Shown here piece by piece: positions 24,964 to 34,184 of a DNA stretch of 64,000 nucleotides. Each line of letters begins with the position of its first letter. Position 1 is the first letter of the stretch. The stretch is taken from the NCBI GenBank assembly GCA_038235275.1, contig JBBSUC010000006.1:77571-141570 (forward strand), in the 5' to 3' direction. The stretch comes from Persicitalea sp038235275 (GTDB taxonomy: Bacteria; Bacteroidota; Bacteroidia; Cytophagales; Spirosomataceae). Made by a program: the position numbers and the translations under genes. The notes under the pieces were generated by a model. It did no database searches. It was not told the origin of the DNA and saw only the letters and a list, made by a program, of their open reading frames with translations.

Positions 24964-26319
24964 CTACACCGCCCGCGTCTTGCCGGGGACAGGGACGGGA
25001 TAGAAACCGTTCTCGTCGGGCAATACCTTCGGCATGGCATCCCAGGCAAGCTTGTCGGGGAAAAGGTTGATATCCGAGTTCAGGGCCTCGTCCCATTTGA
25101 CTAGCTTGCCCGAGTAGGTGGCCATGCGGCCCATGATGGAGGTCATGGTACTTTTGGCGGTGCGCTCGGCGTCGGCAAATTTGTACTCTCCCTTGGCAAT
25201 GGCGTCGAACAACTCGTCGTGCTCAATTTGGTAGGGATTGCCGTCGCCTTTGGAATCGTGCTTGTACAGCACTTTGCCGCTATAATCTTTCAGTACCGTG
25301 TTGTTGTTGGCGAAGCTGTCGATGCGGCCCTTGGTACCGACAAAGGCCTCGTCCACCCGGCTGTACGTACCTTCATAGTGGCGACACTGGCTCGAAATCG
25401 TCGTGCCGTCGGCGTACACTAAGTCGATGCAGTGGTGGTCAAAGATTTCGCCATATTTTTTGCCATCGCGTACCTCGCGGCCGCCCGTTCCCTGGATTTC
25501 GACGGGATAGGCGCCCTTCACCCAGTTGGCGACGTCGATGTTGTGAACGTGCTGCTCGGTGATATGGTCGCCGCAGAGCCAGTTGAAGTAGTACCAATTG
25601 CGCATTTGGTACTCCATTTCGGTCATGCTGGGCAGGCGATCCCTTACCCACACGCCGCCGCTGATCCAGTACACTTGTCCACCCACGATATCGCCGAGGG
25701 CACCGTCTTGAATGCGCTTGATGGCTTCGCGGTAGTTGGGCTGATAGTGGCGCTGCAAACCCGTCACAATGTTCAGTTTCTTCTTTTTGGCGATTTCGGC
25801 CACTTCCAGCACCTTACGGATGCCGGGAGCGTCGGTAGCCACGGGCTTCTCGCAAAATACGTGTTTGCCTTGCTTGATCGCCTCCTCCAAATGGTAAGGG
25901 CGGAAGCCCGGAGGAGTCGCCAGAATCACGACATCGGCCAGGGCCATCGCCTCCTTATAGGCATCGAATCCCACAAACTTGCGGCTGTCGGGAACGTCCA
26001 CCTTGTCGGTACCATTTACGGTTTTGCCGTTGGCATCCTTGTACTTTTTAGAAGTAAGGCTCTTGTAAGAATCTTCCAGGCGGTCGCGGAAGGCGTCAGC
26101 CATGGCCACGATCTTCACGTTCTGCTTGGTGCTGAGGGCCTGCGCCGCTGCCCCCGTGCCGCGTCCGCCGCAGCCAACGAGAGCCACTTTGATGGTGTCG
26201 TCCACGTTGCTGTTGAAGCCGTACGACGATCGGTGCGCCGAAGCGAACGGACTCAAGGCAATTCCCCCGGCCAGCAGACCGGAAGCTTTCAAAAATTCAC
26301 GTCTTTTTTGTTGTTCCAT
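24964..26319 (-). CDS. Tat-exported Gfo/Idh/MocA family oxidoreductase
   Basis: A 451-residue protein with a twin-arginine-like signal (KRREFLKASGLLAGGIAL), Rossmann motif ALVGCGGRGTGAAAQAL and catalytic Lys in VFCEKPVATDA. The segment TGLQRHYQPNYREAIKRIQD and the aromatic-rich MRNWYYFNWLCGDHITEQHV are typical of the large exported subgroup found in Bacteroidota and Planctomycetes. Activity on a sugar derivative is likely; the substrate is unknown. It follows the SUMF1-fold gene by 35 bases on the same strand and is thus the second gene of a two-gene operon. Confidence 0.93.
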   Translation of the reverse strand: MEQQKRREFLKASGLLAGGIALSPFASAHRSSYGFNSNVDDTIKVALVGCGGRGTGAAAQALSTKQNVKIVAMADAFRDRLEDSYKSLTSKKYKDANGKTVNGTDKVDVPDSRKFVGFDAYKEAMALADVVILATPPGFRPYHLEEAIKQGKHVFCEKPVATDAPGIRKVLEVAEIAKKKKLNIVTGLQRHYQPNYREAIKRIQDGALGDIVGGQVYWISGGVWVRDRLPSMTEMEYQMRNWYYFNWLCGDHITEQHVHNIDVANWVKGAYPVEIQGTGGREVRDGKKYGEIFDHHCIDLVYADGTTISSQCRHYEGTYSRVDEAFVGTKGRIDSFANNNTVLKDYSGKVLYKHDSKGDGNPYQIEHDELFDAIAKGEYKFADAERTAKSTMTSIMGRMATYSGKLVKWDEALNSDINLFPDKLAWDAMPKVLPDENGFYPVPVPGKTRAV

Positions 26320-26354
26320 GATTGGTATTTGGGTTAAGTGTTTAGTTGTAAAAA

Positions 26355-27344
26355 TCAGTAATCTTCAATCAATTCCGGGTTGTAATAGGCCTGGATCTCT
26401 TCGGGCGTGGGCGTCTTGAAGGGCCGTACCAGCCGCATTCCCAGAAAGGAGGCATTGGTCATCCACCACTCGCTTTTAGGAAGTTGCGGATCGAGCATTT
26501 TCCATTCGGCAGCGGAAGGCGTGCGGGCGGCGGAGCGGGCCACCGCTGCGTCGTCGTCCCAGGAACCACCTCGTACCGAAGCGGGGTACAGTTCGGTAAC
26601 GGGTACAACCGGGTTTTTCACTTCCCCGCTGGCTTTGGCGTAAAAGTCAGGCAGGTACTGATCGAGCGTCCATTCCATCACGTTGCCATACATATCGTAC
26701 AGACCCCAGGGATTGGGTTTTTTCGTGCCAACTTTCTTGTAGGTGCCGCCACTATTCTTCTTGTACCAGGCGTATTCGTCCAGTTTGGCTGGATCGTCGC
26801 CGAAAAAATAGGCCGTTTTGCTACCCGCGCGGGCGGCGTATTCCCATTCGGCTTCGGTGGGTAGGCGGTAGAAGACGCCCGTTTTGTCATAAAGCCATTT
26901 GCAAAAATGAATGGCCGAGTACTGCGTCATATTGATGGCCGGGTAGCCCGCGCGGCCCATGCCGAACGACATATCCACGTAGGGTGGACTGGGTCGAGTG
27001 CTGGCGTCGGTTTTGGCCACGCTTTTCTGATCGTCGGGATAGCGCTTGGCCATTTCGGCCTCCATATTTTTAAAAGCGTAGAGGTCGAAAAAATCCCAGG
27101 TCACTTCGTATTTACCCATCCAGAAGCCGTCCAGTTTCACTTTGTGCTGCGGACCTTCGTCGGTATTGCGGTTGGCTTCGCTGGCCGGGCTGCCCATCAT
27201 GAATTCTCCACCTGGAATAACCACCATATCGTATTCCTGGTTGGTGCCAGGGATTTTTTGGGCGTAGTTGGCGGGTTTGTCCTGAGAAAAAGTGCTGGAA
27301 CTGATACAAAGGAAAAGTCCGGCGGCAAGGTATTTCAAATTCAT
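26355..27344 (-). CDS. SUMF1-fold (formylglycine-generating-enzyme-like) exported protein, lacks catalytic Cys pair
   Basis: A 329-residue protein starting at ATG 27344 with a signal peptide (MNLKYLAAGLFLCISSSTFS); the longer frame to 27434 adds an implausible leader. The SUMF1 fold is clear: MVVIPGGEFMMGSPASEANR, FWMGKYEVTWDFF, RLPTEAEWEYAARAG, WGLYDMYGNVMEW and SVRGGSWDDD. True formylglycine-generating enzymes have two active-site Cys after the RGGSW motif; here it reads RGGSWDDDAAVARSAAR, and the mature part has only one Cys (in IHFCKWL), far away. It is therefore unlikely to mature sulfatases and may bind a ligand or act on another substrate. It is first in an operon with an oxidoreductase. 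Confidence 0.88.
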   Translation of the reverse strand: MNLKYLAAGLFLCISSSTFSQDKPANYAQKIPGTNQEYDMVVIPGGEFMMGSPASEANRNTDEGPQHKVKLDGFWMGKYEVTWDFFDLYAFKNMEAEMAKRYPDDQKSVAKTDASTRPSPPYVDMSFGMGRAGYPAINMTQYSAIHFCKWLYDKTGVFYRLPTEAEWEYAARAGSKTAYFFGDDPAKLDEYAWYKKNSGGTYKKVGTKKPNPWGLYDMYGNVMEWTLDQYLPDFYAKASGEVKNPVVPVTELYPASVRGGSWDDDAAVARSAARTPSAAEWKMLDPQLPKSEWWMTNASFLGMRLVRPFKTPTPEEIQAYYNPELIEDY

Positions 27345-27620
27345 AGGGGATAATTGGGGGCTTTTTGCTGGTGAAACGGTATGGAAGGTGGATTGCTTTC
27401 TCTGACGACGAAACGGGCCGCTGGCTCGTACCACATCTTCATAAAGAAGTCAGAACCACTAAGGTACCCATAAACTGAGAAAAATTTTGGATTTTGGCGA
27501 GAAAAATGCGCCCATTGGTTTAAAATTGGACGGAACCAAATAAGTAGAGCATTGCTGCTTTCGCTTATATGTAAAGACAGAAAAATAAAAGATAAACCCT
27601 GACTCCCCTTTTTCTTTCGT

Positions 27621-29123
27621 ATGGAAAGCATGTCTTCCAACCCTATTCTTCTTGTAAAATCCCTCTCCAAGTCTTTCGGTGGGATCAAGGCGCTGGACGA
27701 GGTGCAGTTTGTGCTCCATCGGGGCGAGGTTCACGCTTTGATGGGCGAAAACGGCGCGGGTAAGTCCACATTGATGAAAATTTTGATGGGCCTGGAAAAT
27801 GCCGATTCGGGCGAAATTATTTTTGCCGGAGAACCCTGGGAAAGCCGCGATGTGCGGGACTCGCTGGCCAGAGGCATTTCCATGATTCACCAGGAACTGC
27901 TGGTGGTGCCGGAGCTTAGCGTGGCCGAGAATATTTTTCTGGGCCGCGAAAACACCCGTTGGCTGCCCGGCTGGCTCGATGACCAAAGCATTTACCTAAA
28001 AACAAAAAAACTACTGGCCGAACTAGGCGTGGCGCTGGACGCCCGCGCCAAGATGAAGTACCTGAGCGTAGCCGAAATACAGATGGTCGAAATCGCGAAA
28101 GCCATTTCACACGACGCCCAGGTCATCATCATGGACGAGCCGACTTCAGCCCTCTCTGACAAAGAGGTGGCTGCACTTTTTAGGATTATCAAGGATTTGA
28201 AAGCCGAAGGCGTCGCCATTGTCTATATTTCCCACAAAATGGAGGAAATCGCCCAAATCGCCGATACCGTCACCGTGCTGCGCGATGGGAAGTACGTTGG
28301 AACGAAACCCGCCGCTGAACTTGACCAAAATACGCTAATTAAGATGATGGTGGGGCGCACGATCGACAGCCTTTTCCCCGAAGCGTCAGACCAGAGAGGT
28401 GAAGTAATTTTATCGGTAAAAAACGGGAGCACTCCTGGTAAATTCCACAACATCAACTTCGACCTCCGCGCGGGCGAGGTCCTGGGCCTGGCCGGACTCA
28501 TGGGTGCAGGACGGACGGAAGTGGCCCGTGCGATCTTCGGGCTGGATTCGCTGGCGGAGGGGGAGATTTTTATCAAAAACAAAAAAACGACGATCCGCTC
28601 GCCGGAAGAGGCGATCCGGCAGGGCATCGGTTACGTCAGCGAGGACCGTAAGGGCTGGGGCTGCATTCCCGGTATGTCGGTGCAGCACACCATGACGCTG
28701 TCGAGTCTGCGTGATTACACGCGGGGCGGCTTCATTGACGAGAAAGATGAGCGGGCAGCAGCTAGTCGCATGACAAAGGACCTGCGCATCAAAACCGCTG
28801 GACTATCCCAACCCGTACTGCAACTCAGCGGTGGCAACCAGCAAAAGGTACTGATCGGCAAAACACTGCTGGCCGAACCTGAGATCATTATTTTTGACGA
28901 ACCCACGCGCGGCATCGACATCGGGGCCAAGCATGAGATTTATAAACTGATCCGCCAGCTTACGGCGCAAGGCATTGCGGTGCTGCTTATTTCGTCCGAA
29001 TTGCCCGAAATTCTTGGTTTGTGCGACCGGGTCGTGGTGCTTTCGCAGGGACGGCAGACGGCGGTGCTTTCGGGGGAAGAAATTAGTCAGGAGACGATTA
29101 TGCAACACGCCATTCAACGGTAA
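27621..29123 (+). CDS. rbsA: Sugar ABC transporter ATPase, ribose type, two nucleotide-binding domains
   Basis: A 500-residue protein with two fused ATPase domains, as in RbsA/MglA/XylG. Domain 1 has Walker A GENGAGKS, the signature region YLSVAEIQMVEIAKA and Walker B VIIMDEPTSALSD. Domain 2 has a degenerate P-loop (GLMGAGRTE), the signature LSGGNQQKVLIGK and Walker B EIIIFDEPTRGIDIGA. This asymmetry is normal for the family. It powers uptake of a pentose or similar sugar across the inner membrane with the permease and binding protein that follow. A second ATG at 27630 is an alternative start. It is first in a four-gene operon. Confidence 0.94.
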   Translation: MESMSSNPILLVKSLSKSFGGIKALDEVQFVLHRGEVHALMGENGAGKSTLMKILMGLENADSGEIIFAGEPWESRDVRDSLARGISMIHQELLVVPELSVAENIFLGRENTRWLPGWLDDQSIYLKTKKLLAELGVALDARAKMKYLSVAEIQMVEIAKAISHDAQVIIMDEPTSALSDKEVAALFRIIKDLKAEGVAIVYISHKMEEIAQIADTVTVLRDGKYVGTKPAAELDQNTLIKMMVGRTIDSLFPEASDQRGEVILSVKNGSTPGKFHNINFDLRAGEVLGLAGLMGAGRTEVARAIFGLDSLAEGEIFIKNKKTTIRSPEEAIRQGIGYVSEDRKGWGCIPGMSVQHTMTLSSLRDYTRGGFIDEKDERAAASRMTKDLRIKTAGLSQPVLQLSGGNQQKVLIGKTLLAEPEIIIFDEPTRGIDIGAKHEIYKLIRQLTAQGIAVLLISSELPEILGLCDRVVVLSQGRQTAVLSGEEISQETIMQHAIQR

Positions 29124-29138
29124 GAATAATTTTTAAAG

Positions 29139-30119
29139 ATGAAAGAAACGTTTGCTTCTACGATTACCCAGGCCAAAAATACTTACCAAACCCGCGTCCA
29201 CAGCCTGGGGGTTTTCGGAATATTGTTAGCCTTCGTGGTCATCTGTGCTGCCCTAGCGCTTACGACGCCGCGCTTCCTGACGGTGAGCAACCTAACGATC
29301 ATCCTCACGCAGGTATCAATCAACGCTCTGCTGGCGTTTGGCGTGACGTTCGTCATTATCACGGGTGGAATAGATTTGTCGCTGGGTTCTATGGTAGCCG
29401 TTACGGGGGTGTCGGCGGCTTTGTTTGCGCATCCCGACACCTACCCTTTGATGGTGCCGCTGGGAATTGCGCTGGCGGCGGGCGTGGCAATGGGCGGCTT
29501 CAATGGCTTGGTCATTACCAAAAGTAAAGTGCCGCCTTTCATCGTTACCCTCGGCACGATGACCATTGGGCGTGGACTGGCTTTGATTCTGAGCAAAGGG
29601 CGACCCATTTCTAATCTTTCGGATGCCTTCAACTTTATGGGCGGCGGTCAAGTATTCGGAATTCCATTTCCCATCGTTATTCTGGTCGTCATTTTTGCAT
29701 TGTGTTCGATTTTGCTCAGAAAGACGATTTGGGGCCGCTACATGTACGCCGTAGGAGGCAATGAACAGGCAGCGCGGGCGTCGGGAATTTCGGTGGCGAA
29801 AGTCAAAATGCTCGTTTATGCGCTCAGCGGGGCGTTAGCCGCGCTGGCGGGAATCGTCCTCACTTCCCGCATCACCACCGGGCAGCCCAATGCCGGGCAG
29901 GGCTTCGAACTCGACGCCATCGCTGCCGCCATCATCGGCGGCACCAGTACCTCGGGCGGCAGCGGCACGATGACGGGTACGCTCATCGGCGCATTGCTGA
30001 TTGGGGTGATTAGCAACGGTCTGGATTTGCTCAATGTGACGTCTTACTATCAGGAAGTGGTGATGGGGGTAATCATCATAGGGGCCGTAGTGCTGGATGG
30101 GTTGAACCGGAAGGGATAA
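29139..30119 (+). CDS. rbsC: Sugar ABC transporter permease, ribose type
   Basis: A 326-residue integral membrane protein with eight or more hydrophobic helices. Family features are TFVIITGGIDLSLGSMVAVTGV, VPPFIVTLGTMTIGRGLALI, WGRYMYAVGGNEQAARASGI and ELDAIAAAIIGGTSTSGGSG, which are the permease landmarks of RbsC-type (CUT2) transporters. It starts 15 bases after the ATPase gene. It forms the membrane channel of the importer; sugar specificity cannot be read from it. Confidence 0.94.
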   Translation: MKETFASTITQAKNTYQTRVHSLGVFGILLAFVVICAALALTTPRFLTVSNLTIILTQVSINALLAFGVTFVIITGGIDLSLGSMVAVTGVSAALFAHPDTYPLMVPLGIALAAGVAMGGFNGLVITKSKVPPFIVTLGTMTIGRGLALILSKGRPISNLSDAFNFMGGGQVFGIPFPIVILVVIFALCSILLRKTIWGRYMYAVGGNEQAARASGISVAKVKMLVYALSGALAALAGIVLTSRITTGQPNAGQGFELDAIAAAIIGGTSTSGGSGTMTGTLIGALLIGVISNGLDLLNVTSYYQEVVMGVIIIGAVVLDGLNRKG

Positions 30120-30170
30120 GTAAATCCCCACCCCACCTACCTTTACCCAAAATACTTTCCCCTCGAACCC

Positions 30171-31094
30171 ATGAAATTCTTCCTTCCGGCTTTCATCCTG
30201 GTCGCCGCCCTCATTAGCTGCAACCCATCCAACGACAACGCCAAAGGCGACAAGCCGCTCATCGGCGTATCGATGCTGAGTATGCAGAATGAATTCATCG
30301 TCAGCGTTAGCGACGAGATGGAGAAAAAGGCTGAGGCCGCCGGGGCCGAACTCATCGTGGTGGATGCCGAGCGGTCGGCGCTGAAGCAGATTGAGCAGGT
30401 CGAGAGTTTCATCGCGCAGGGCGTGGACGCCATCATCATGAATCCCTGCGAAGTGGAGGCGAGTTCGCCGGCCGTGACCAAGGCGCTGGCGGCGGGTATT
30501 CCGATTATCAACGTCAACTCAGCCACGGCCACCAAGCCCACGGCTTTCGTTGGCTCCGACGATGTAGAATCAGGCCGCATCGCGATGGAATACATCGCCA
30601 AACGGCTGGATGGCAAGGGCAATGTCATTATGATTCACGGCTACATGGGTCAGGCGGCCCAAATTCAGCGTGAGCAGGGGGCACGCGAAGTATTGAAAAA
30701 ATATCCCGGCCTGAAACTACTGGCCCACCAAACGGGCGAGTGGGACCGGGCTAAATCCATGTCGCTGATGGAAAACTGGATTCAATCTTACGGAAATAAA
30801 ATCAATGCAGTTTTTGCCCAAAACGACGAGATGGGCATGGGCGCCGTAAAAGCGCTGGAAGCCGCCGGGATGAAGAGCAAAGTCGTCGTCGTGAGCATTG
30901 ACGCCATTCCCGACGCGCTGCAGGCCGTAAAAAAGGGAACACTCGACGCCACCGTTTTCCAAAATGCCGCCCAACAGGGTTCGCAGGCCATCGAAACGAC
31001 CCTGAAAATCGTTAACAAGCAGCCATACAAAAAGGAGGTACTGATTCCGTTTCAGCTAGTGACAATGGAAAATGTAGCAGAATTCAAGAAATAA
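30171..31094 (+). CDS. rbsB: Sugar-binding lipoprotein, ribose/galactose type
   Basis: A 307-residue periplasmic-binding-protein-like lipoprotein (signal ILVAALISC, Cys17). The RbsB pattern is clear: PLIGVSMLSMQNEFIVSV at the start, AQGVDAIIMNPCEVEA, a hinge in VFAQNDEMGMGAVKALEAAG and VVSIDAIPDALQAVKKGTLD. It would capture a pentose or related sugar and hand it to the permease. It lies 51 bases after the permease gene. The lipid anchor differs from the soluble enterobacterial protein, but is usual when the binding protein must be kept at the membrane. Confidence 0.92.
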   Translation: MKFFLPAFILVAALISCNPSNDNAKGDKPLIGVSMLSMQNEFIVSVSDEMEKKAEAAGAELIVVDAERSALKQIEQVESFIAQGVDAIIMNPCEVEASSPAVTKALAAGIPIINVNSATATKPTAFVGSDDVESGRIAMEYIAKRLDGKGNVIMIHGYMGQAAQIQREQGAREVLKKYPGLKLLAHQTGEWDRAKSMSLMENWIQSYGNKINAVFAQNDEMGMGAVKALEAAGMKSKVVVVSIDAIPDALQAVKKGTLDATVFQNAAQQGSQAIETTLKIVNKQPYKKEVLIPFQLVTMENVAEFKK

Positions 31095-31104
31095 ATCGAA
31101 ACCC

Positions 31105-31935
31105 ATGCCCTACGCCCAATACTTCAACGGCCAAATCCTGCCTAACGACGCCGACCTGCTCAAAACCAACGACCTCGGCCTGCTGCGCGGCTACGGGATG
31201 TTCGACTACTTCCGTACCTACAACGGCGTTCCATTCCGCTGGGATGATTACTGGGCAAGGTTTGCGAATTCGGCGTACTCGTTGCACATGGCCCCGCCAT
31301 TGACGCAGGAAGAAACCGCCGACATCCTGACCGACCTCCACAAACGTTCGGGCGAGGCCGAGGTGGCCTTCCGCTTCGTGTTGACGGGTGGTTACGCTGC
31401 CGACAGCTTGACCGTAACGCAACCCAACTTCATGATTCGTTGTGAGCCGCTGCCTGGAGATAACCCCAAAGCCATGCAGGAGGGAATCAAAGTGCTGCCC
31501 TATGACTATGTCCGCGATTTGCCCGAAATCAAGACGACAAACTACCTCCACATGATATTGCAAGCCGAGGAGATGAAGCGGCAGGGTGCGTCGGATTTAC
31601 TTTTTCATCAAGGCGGCGAAATCAGCGAACTCACCCGCAGCAACGTGTTTTGTTTCAAGGGCGATGCACTCATTACGCCCGACCGCAACGTGCTGAACGG
31701 CATTACCCGCCGGGCGTTCCTGGAACTTGCTACCCCCCACTTCGACGTGCAGGTAAGGCCTGTCCTGTTCGACGAATTCGTTAACGCCGACGAGTGCTTC
31801 ACCACCAGCACCACCAAATGGGCGCTGCCCATCGTGCGGGTAGGGGATCAGACCATCGCCGATGGCCAGCCGGGTAAGCGGACGGTTTTTCTGCGGGAGT
31901 TGTTTTTGAAAGTAGTGGAGGGGTGGGGAAAATGA
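31105..31935 (+). CDS. Class IV PLP aminotransferase
   Basis: A 276-residue enzyme of fold type IV (branched-chain aminotransferase, D-amino acid transaminase or aminodeoxychorismate lyase). Visible landmarks: GLLRGYGMFDYFRTYNG at the start, the PLP Lys probably in LPEIKTTNYLHMILQAEE, the cofactor-binding GGEISELTRSNVF and the end EFVNADECFTTSTTKWALPI. Which of the three activities it has cannot be settled by eye. It starts 10 bases after the sugar-binding gene, so it belongs to the import operon or uses its transcript. Confidence 0.88.
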   Translation: MPYAQYFNGQILPNDADLLKTNDLGLLRGYGMFDYFRTYNGVPFRWDDYWARFANSAYSLHMAPPLTQEETADILTDLHKRSGEAEVAFRFVLTGGYAADSLTVTQPNFMIRCEPLPGDNPKAMQEGIKVLPYDYVRDLPEIKTTNYLHMILQAEEMKRQGASDLLFHQGGEISELTRSNVFCFKGDALITPDRNVLNGITRRAFLELATPHFDVQVRPVLFDEFVNADECFTTSTTKWALPIVRVGDQTIADGQPGKRTVFLRELFLKVVEGWGK

Positions 31936-31976
31936 GGCTACGCAGTTACGGCCTATTACCCTATCCGATAGTCCGT

Positions 31977-34142
31977 TTATTCCACCTTCAAGCGAATGCT
32001 CTTGCCCAAATAAACTCCCTGCGGCAAATCCACGATAAACACTGTGCTGTTCTGCTTTTCATCCACAGTAGTGCGGTAATTGTCGCCTCGCGTTTTGTAA
32101 ATACCGCTTACGGTCAGCCGGATCTGACTTAGTTTCCGGGAAGGGTCGGCCAGGGTTAGCTCGCTCAATCGGCCTTTTTGCATTTTTAACATCGCCATGC
32201 CGGGACTATACAGCCCGATGGTGACGCCTTTTTCGACTTCTGCGGTTCCGGCTTGATAGAAAGCCAGTTGGGCAATGCCCAGTTTGGTCTGTTTTACGGC
32301 TTGCAATGCCGGGGTATTGGCAAGAATTTCAATCGAGCGATTGTTCAGGCTGGATTCGTTTAGCATCGCTTCCGTCACATCGGGAACCACGATGTACTGG
32401 TACGACGCTCCATCTGGCTTTTTACCGTGGTCGAACCATAGCGTGAACACTTCTTCGCTGACTGCCTCGTCGCTGACGTTTTTCTCATCCGTAATGGCCG
32501 CCCAACTTCCCGTTTCCGCCTGATTCGATAAGTTTACCATGGCGGGTTGCGGGAAGATATAGCCGACTTTATCCTGGTACACCCACTTTACGTTCTGGAG
32601 CGCCCGGCTGCCCTTCGGAATGCCCTGCCGGGTGCCGTTCTGCATTATGCTTACGTCGCTGCGCAGCAAAACCTGGTTTAGGGTAGTGGCTACCGGGAAA
32701 TCCGATATGGAGCTGATGCCGCTACCCAGACAAACGTACTCTTCATCAAAGAAAAACCACGACTTTTTGGCCGAGAGCGGGTCGTGTGGACTTTTGAAGT
32801 CGAAGACGACGGCCCCGTACATCCCGTCAGTGACCGCGCCCACAAAATCGGTCAGGCCATCTTTCTGAATTTCATTGGGGCCAGGCAGTTGGGGTTTTTG
32901 GACGATGGTAGTTCCTGAAATCTTCTGCCAGTCATAGACGGGCCAGATGTTAAGATACTCATCACCTCGCAGCATCAGATAGTTGGTGCCGTCGGCGCGG
33001 TGGTGCGTGGTTTTGCCCGGTCCGTTGTAGGGTACTTCCATGTTGCGGTTGCGGGTCGAGAACATGCGGACAGTGGTGTAGAAATTGGGGCGCTGGAATA
33101 CGAAATGCTCAGTTTGCCAGAAGAATTTTGCGAACGACGCCGACGGCTTGGCCTCCCCCTTGCGGAGTTTGATGATTTCTTCCAGCTCATCTTTCCGATA
33201 ATCGGTACTCACCAGCACCCGCTCAATTTCAAGGGTTCCCTGCGGTTGAAAGGTAGCTTTGTGGGAAATACTGCGGTTTTGGACGCTGACGTCTTTATAA
33301 ACTCCGTACACCATTTGTTTGTAAATTCCGTCGAGATAATAATCGACCAACTGGTTGATTTTTTCCTTACTGAACGCGTAGGGCGTACCCGCCACGTAGT
33401 ACGACCACTCGCCGTAGGCATTGGCGTATTTGCCGTAGCCGTAAGAATCGGTGTTGTTGACGCGGTCTTCGCGATGGTGAAAGCTGTAATCGTGCTGCAT
33501 TCCCCGCTGGCCCGTTGAGAACTTCATCTCGCCCTCGATAATTTTTATGATTTTGTCAAACTCCTTAAAATCACCCTGAAAAAGCAGGTTTTTGGCCAAA
33601 ATTCCGGCAATCACGATGCGGTCGCCGCTGGGTCGGGCACCCGAGGCATTCATGTTGGCCCGGAAAATCATGGGCTGAGCCTTGGCCACGAGGTCTTTGG
33701 GCAGTTCGTCGCCCATCACCAGCATGAGGTCGCCCAGGTTGGTCGGGGTCGTGATCTGATTATTATGCCAGTTGTCACCCACAAAATCGTTCTCGACCCA
33801 GTACTTCAACCCTTTCTCGATCAGTAATTTGAGCGGCTTACTTCGGTAAAACCGCGAGGTTTTGCTTTTATACGCCTTGGCCAGATACACTAGGTTAGAC
33901 GTGTGTCGGCCTTGTGGAAAGCCTGCCGTACGACTCAGATCTTTGTAATTAATGCCCTTGAAACTACCTTCTTGATTCATTTTGGCCATTAAGCCCTCCA
34001 CCGCGCTATCGCTGATTTTGGTTTCCATCAGGTCAGCCACAATGCGCTCTTTAATGATTTTCAGATCATTTTGCGCCAGGCAATGTGAGGCCAACAAAGC
34101 AAGAATCGGCATCATTGCCAGGAATCGTAGGAGCGGGTTCAT
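31977..34142 (-). CDS. Polysaccharide lyase family 8 (hyaluronate/chondroitin/xanthan lyase type)
   Basis: A 721-residue exported enzyme (signal LRFLAMMPILALLASHCLAQ). The N-terminal alpha/alpha-toroid shows WHNNQITTPTNLGDLM (Asn127-128), NASGARPSGDR, and the catalytic His/Tyr region HDYSFHHREDRVNNTDSYGYG (shown in part; His222-223, Tyr234-236). The C-terminal half is the beta-sandwich domain. PL8 enzymes cleave uronic-acid polysaccharides by beta-elimination, leaving an unsaturated sugar; hyaluronate, chondroitin, alginate and xanthan are known substrates. No SusCD or unsaturated glucuronyl hydrolase gene adjoins it. It lies 42 bases upstream of the EEP-family gene's stop, so the two may be an operon. 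Confidence 0.9.
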   Translation of the reverse strand: MNPLLRFLAMMPILALLASHCLAQNDLKIIKERIVADLMETKISDSAVEGLMAKMNQEGSFKGINYKDLSRTAGFPQGRHTSNLVYLAKAYKSKTSRFYRSKPLKLLIEKGLKYWVENDFVGDNWHNNQITTPTNLGDLMLVMGDELPKDLVAKAQPMIFRANMNASGARPSGDRIVIAGILAKNLLFQGDFKEFDKIIKIIEGEMKFSTGQRGMQHDYSFHHREDRVNNTDSYGYGKYANAYGEWSYYVAGTPYAFSKEKINQLVDYYLDGIYKQMVYGVYKDVSVQNRSISHKATFQPQGTLEIERVLVSTDYRKDELEEIIKLRKGEAKPSASFAKFFWQTEHFVFQRPNFYTTVRMFSTRNRNMEVPYNGPGKTTHHRADGTNYLMLRGDEYLNIWPVYDWQKISGTTIVQKPQLPGPNEIQKDGLTDFVGAVTDGMYGAVVFDFKSPHDPLSAKKSWFFFDEEYVCLGSGISSISDFPVATTLNQVLLRSDVSIMQNGTRQGIPKGSRALQNVKWVYQDKVGYIFPQPAMVNLSNQAETGSWAAITDEKNVSDEAVSEEVFTLWFDHGKKPDGASYQYIVVPDVTEAMLNESSLNNRSIEILANTPALQAVKQTKLGIAQLAFYQAGTAEVEKGVTIGLYSPGMAMLKMQKGRLSELTLADPSRKLSQIRLTVSGIYKTRGDNYRTTVDEKQNSTVFIVDLPQGVYLGKSIRLKVE

Positions 34143-34184
34143 GGAGGGAAAGATTGGTTTACGTTTTGTGCAGGAGCAACCCCG

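Noticed and set aside
26355..27344. Formylglycine-generating enzyme (sulfatase maturation)
   Set aside because: The active-site cysteine pair after RGGSW is absent; only the fold is kept.
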